64,000 nt of DNA, taken from contig CM043963.1 of NCBI GenBank assembly GCA_014529385.2, positions 3,165,001 through 3,229,000 of the forward strand. The letters are read 5' to 3'. Shown here piece after piece: positions 62,304 through 64,000 of this stretch. How positions within the stretch are numbered: position 1 is the stretch's first letter; every line of letters starts with the position of its first letter. Both the position numbers and the translations under genes were made by a program. The notes under the pieces were generated by a model that made no database searches, was not told the origin of the DNA, and saw nothing but the letters and a program-made list of their open reading frames with translations. This stretch comes from Adiantum capillus-veneris. Lineage: Eukaryota; Streptophyta; Polypodiopsida; Polypodiales; Pteridaceae.

Positions 62304-62894
62304 AATAGACGTAGTAATGGGAGATACAGATGCCTTGCACTTCATGAATTTTGAAGAAGACACATCTCAAAAAGCTAGTTCCAAGAGCTCGTGATTCCTC
62401 AAGAGGAATTTGGACCCTCCACTCAGTCAAAAAGCCTTACTACAGAGGAAGAGATTGCAGTCAAGAAACAAGTGGAAGAGTAAACAGAGCACATATGAAA
62501 AGAGGTGATGTAGTGGAAAGAGTGTATCTTGCACTCAATCAATTTCAATCTTCTCACACCGACTACTATCAATGAAGAATGGCATTAACAGGCTCTCCCC
62601 TTCCCACTCATCAAGTTTGACTTTCTACAAATCAAGGAAAGACTGCTCAAGGACATTGAAGCTAACCCTACAATGGTACATCCAAAATTGTGAGAGATTT
62701 GGTTAAACCGACACCCAAGGTATCTCATCCTATATGCAAATGCACCTCCAAGTATAAAGCAAGATCTTGTGCAGTGTCCGGTACCAAGAGCCCATAGTTG
62801 GAAACATCACCTCATCATTTAGCAAAAGCAGCCAACCTGCCTAAATTATCCCAAGTTTCCACCACCACCAAATGGCATCCTTGCTGAAGATTAT

Positions 62895-63292
62895 ATGGTG
62901 GACAGTCTTTCATCGAGTACTCAAGTTTTTAAAGGAATGCAGAATTTGGCATGTGTCATGCTAGTAAAGATCCCCAAGATGATGCTTACCTCTCTACAAA
63001 CTTCCACCATGCGGAGCAAACAGATGCACCATGCATGTCATTCCTTGAAGGTAACAAAGGATTATGCTACGATCTATTAGGCCAACCTTTGGAGGAAGTG
63101 CTGCATGGCTTTTATGCTCAGGTGATGTCCTTGCCATCCTATTATATGCAGGCCTTTGAAGAGGCATTTTATACATGCTTCTTCCCTTACAGATCAAAGA
63201 TTTTTGACCCAATCATCACTAATCTCCGAGCAAGATTTGTATTCAGCAGCGGAACAGAGAAACAAGATCACCATGGAATTCGTGTCAATTGA
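62895..63292 (+). pseudogene. Unidentified ORF before the LTR
   Basis: The frame at 62951-63292 contains CMSFLEGNKGLCYDLLGQP and YYMQAFEEAFYTCFFPYRS. Position just upstream of an LTR and among retroelement remnants suggests element origin. No family recognised. Confidence 0.3.
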
Positions 63293-63361
63293 AGATAAAG
63301 AGCTTCCCCTCAAATATCAACAAGGCCTAAAACATCATGTAAAGAGTGTTAGTTTCTGATG

Positions 63362-63731
63362 TGTTAGGGTACTTACCTTTTTTATTGTAACTAAGGTCTT
63401 AGTTTTAAACCTTAGGGGCATGTTTACACAAGTGCCTAATGCCTAGTTAGTTTTAAATACCCAAATTGTCTTATGGCTGTAGTAGTTTTTGGGTAACCAA
63501 AGGGCAGTTTGTAGTTAGGATTCTTGCAGTCATACGGTTGTTTTGGTTCTGCAATCTAACGATGATAATGGTCCTATGCAATGAAGAAGTACCTTCTTTC
63601 TCTCAATTATGGTGTCTATTGTCCATATGCTTTGTAATTTTGTGACTTCATGTGCAACCTACTATTGCCTCTTTTCCATGTACTGTTTGTCTCTCTTACT
63701 GAATCTCTGTTAGGGTTGTGAGCCCCTAACA
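63362..63731 (+). repeat. LTR of a further retroelement
   Basis: 370 bp beginning TGTTAGGG and ending CCCCTAACA, inverted ends 8-9 bp long. It is followed at once by CTTTGGCGATCC, like Ty3-type primer sites, and has no purine tract before it. It is therefore read as a 5' LTR, with the element extending past the window. Confidence 0.65.
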
Positions 63732-63732
63732 C

Positions 63733-63744
63733 TTTGGCGATCCT
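63733..63744 (+). other. Probable primer-binding site
   Basis: TTTGGCGATCCT directly after the LTR; TGGCG starts are usual in Ty3-type plant elements. The tRNA is not determined. Confidence 0.5.
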
Positions 63745-63803
63745 GCAGTTGTTTTGGATTTAGTCTGCACTATATGGAATTCAAGAAAACAAGAGGGTAT
63801 TGA

Positions 63804-64000
63804 CATGTTGGTTGACATAGACCACCTGAGGGAATTCTTGAATTGGGTAACCCCGCAAGAAGAGTCTGAGGAATATGCAACGAAGTTCTTGGACGAATTC
63901 TTCCCAAAGCTGCTAGGGGAAATCAAAATTACAATTGATGACAAGGTAGTTACATCATTTTTACCTTTTGGTGCCTGCAATTTGATTTCATGTGACATCT
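63804..64000 (+). CDS. Start of a Gag-like ORF, cut by the window end
   Basis: Open frame from ATG 63804 (MLVDIDHLREFLNWVTPQEE) through FLDEFFPKLLGEIKITIDD to the window end. The frame is also open back to the LTR. Its place after an LTR and primer site points to the first protein of an LTR element. Too short to name the family. Confidence 0.45.

Overview
The window is nuclear DNA of a land plant, dense in transposable elements. The evidence is a spliced plant-type ZIP metal transporter, PPR (PLS-type) gene fragments, two Copia elements primed by the initiator-Met tRNA, a tRNA-headed SINE and GT-AG introns with AT-rich flanks. The mix of Copia elements, Penelope-like reverse transcriptase and Ulp1-bearing DNA elements suggests a fern or another seed-free plant; that placement is inference.

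Layout. 1-1045: dispersed repeat 'X' with a coding-like relic. 1189-4531 (-): relic of a Penelope-like reverse transcriptase element with an RG-rich upstream region. 7605-12761 (+): decayed Copia element, complete with LTRs. 12976-19026: second copy of X, split by a 4,995-bp terminal-inverted-repeat element (13245-18239) that carries a five-exon gene joining a Ulp1-type (C48) protease domain to an FCP1-like phosphatase domain. 19027-26643: two tandem copies of a ~2.2-kb repeat ('B-A'), bounded by (TG)n(AG)n tracts. The first copy is interrupted by a ~3-kb insertion (20774-23738) filled with amplified PPR fragments. 27409-32312 (-): the one clearly intact gene, a ZIP transporter of about 355 residues. 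Its 3.7-kb first intron hosts a 1,340-bp element flanked by TTAA. 34359-39555 (-): second Copia element, nearly intact, with three in-frame TAG codons and two unlike LTRs. 39590-43200: reverse-orientation pieces of the B-A family plus a LINE relic. 43550-52100: mostly unidentified repeats and microsatellites. 52349-52598: SINE with perfect 10-bp target duplications. 55411-60030: long non-coding stretch with a recurring ~20-26-bp palindrome, often about 295 bp apart, inside retroelement debris. 60995-63292: decayed coiled-coil ORFs. 63362-64000: LTR, primer site and start of an element that runs off the window.

Only the ZIP gene looks like a functioning host gene. It would move Zn/Fe-type divalent metals across a membrane. 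Everything else is mobile-element biology: nested insertions, capture and amplification of host gene pieces (PPR, Ulp1, FCP1), and microsatellites acting as repeat-module boundaries. The best candidates for something undescribed are the Ulp1-FCP1 element, the palindrome array and the Copia element with mismatched LTRs.
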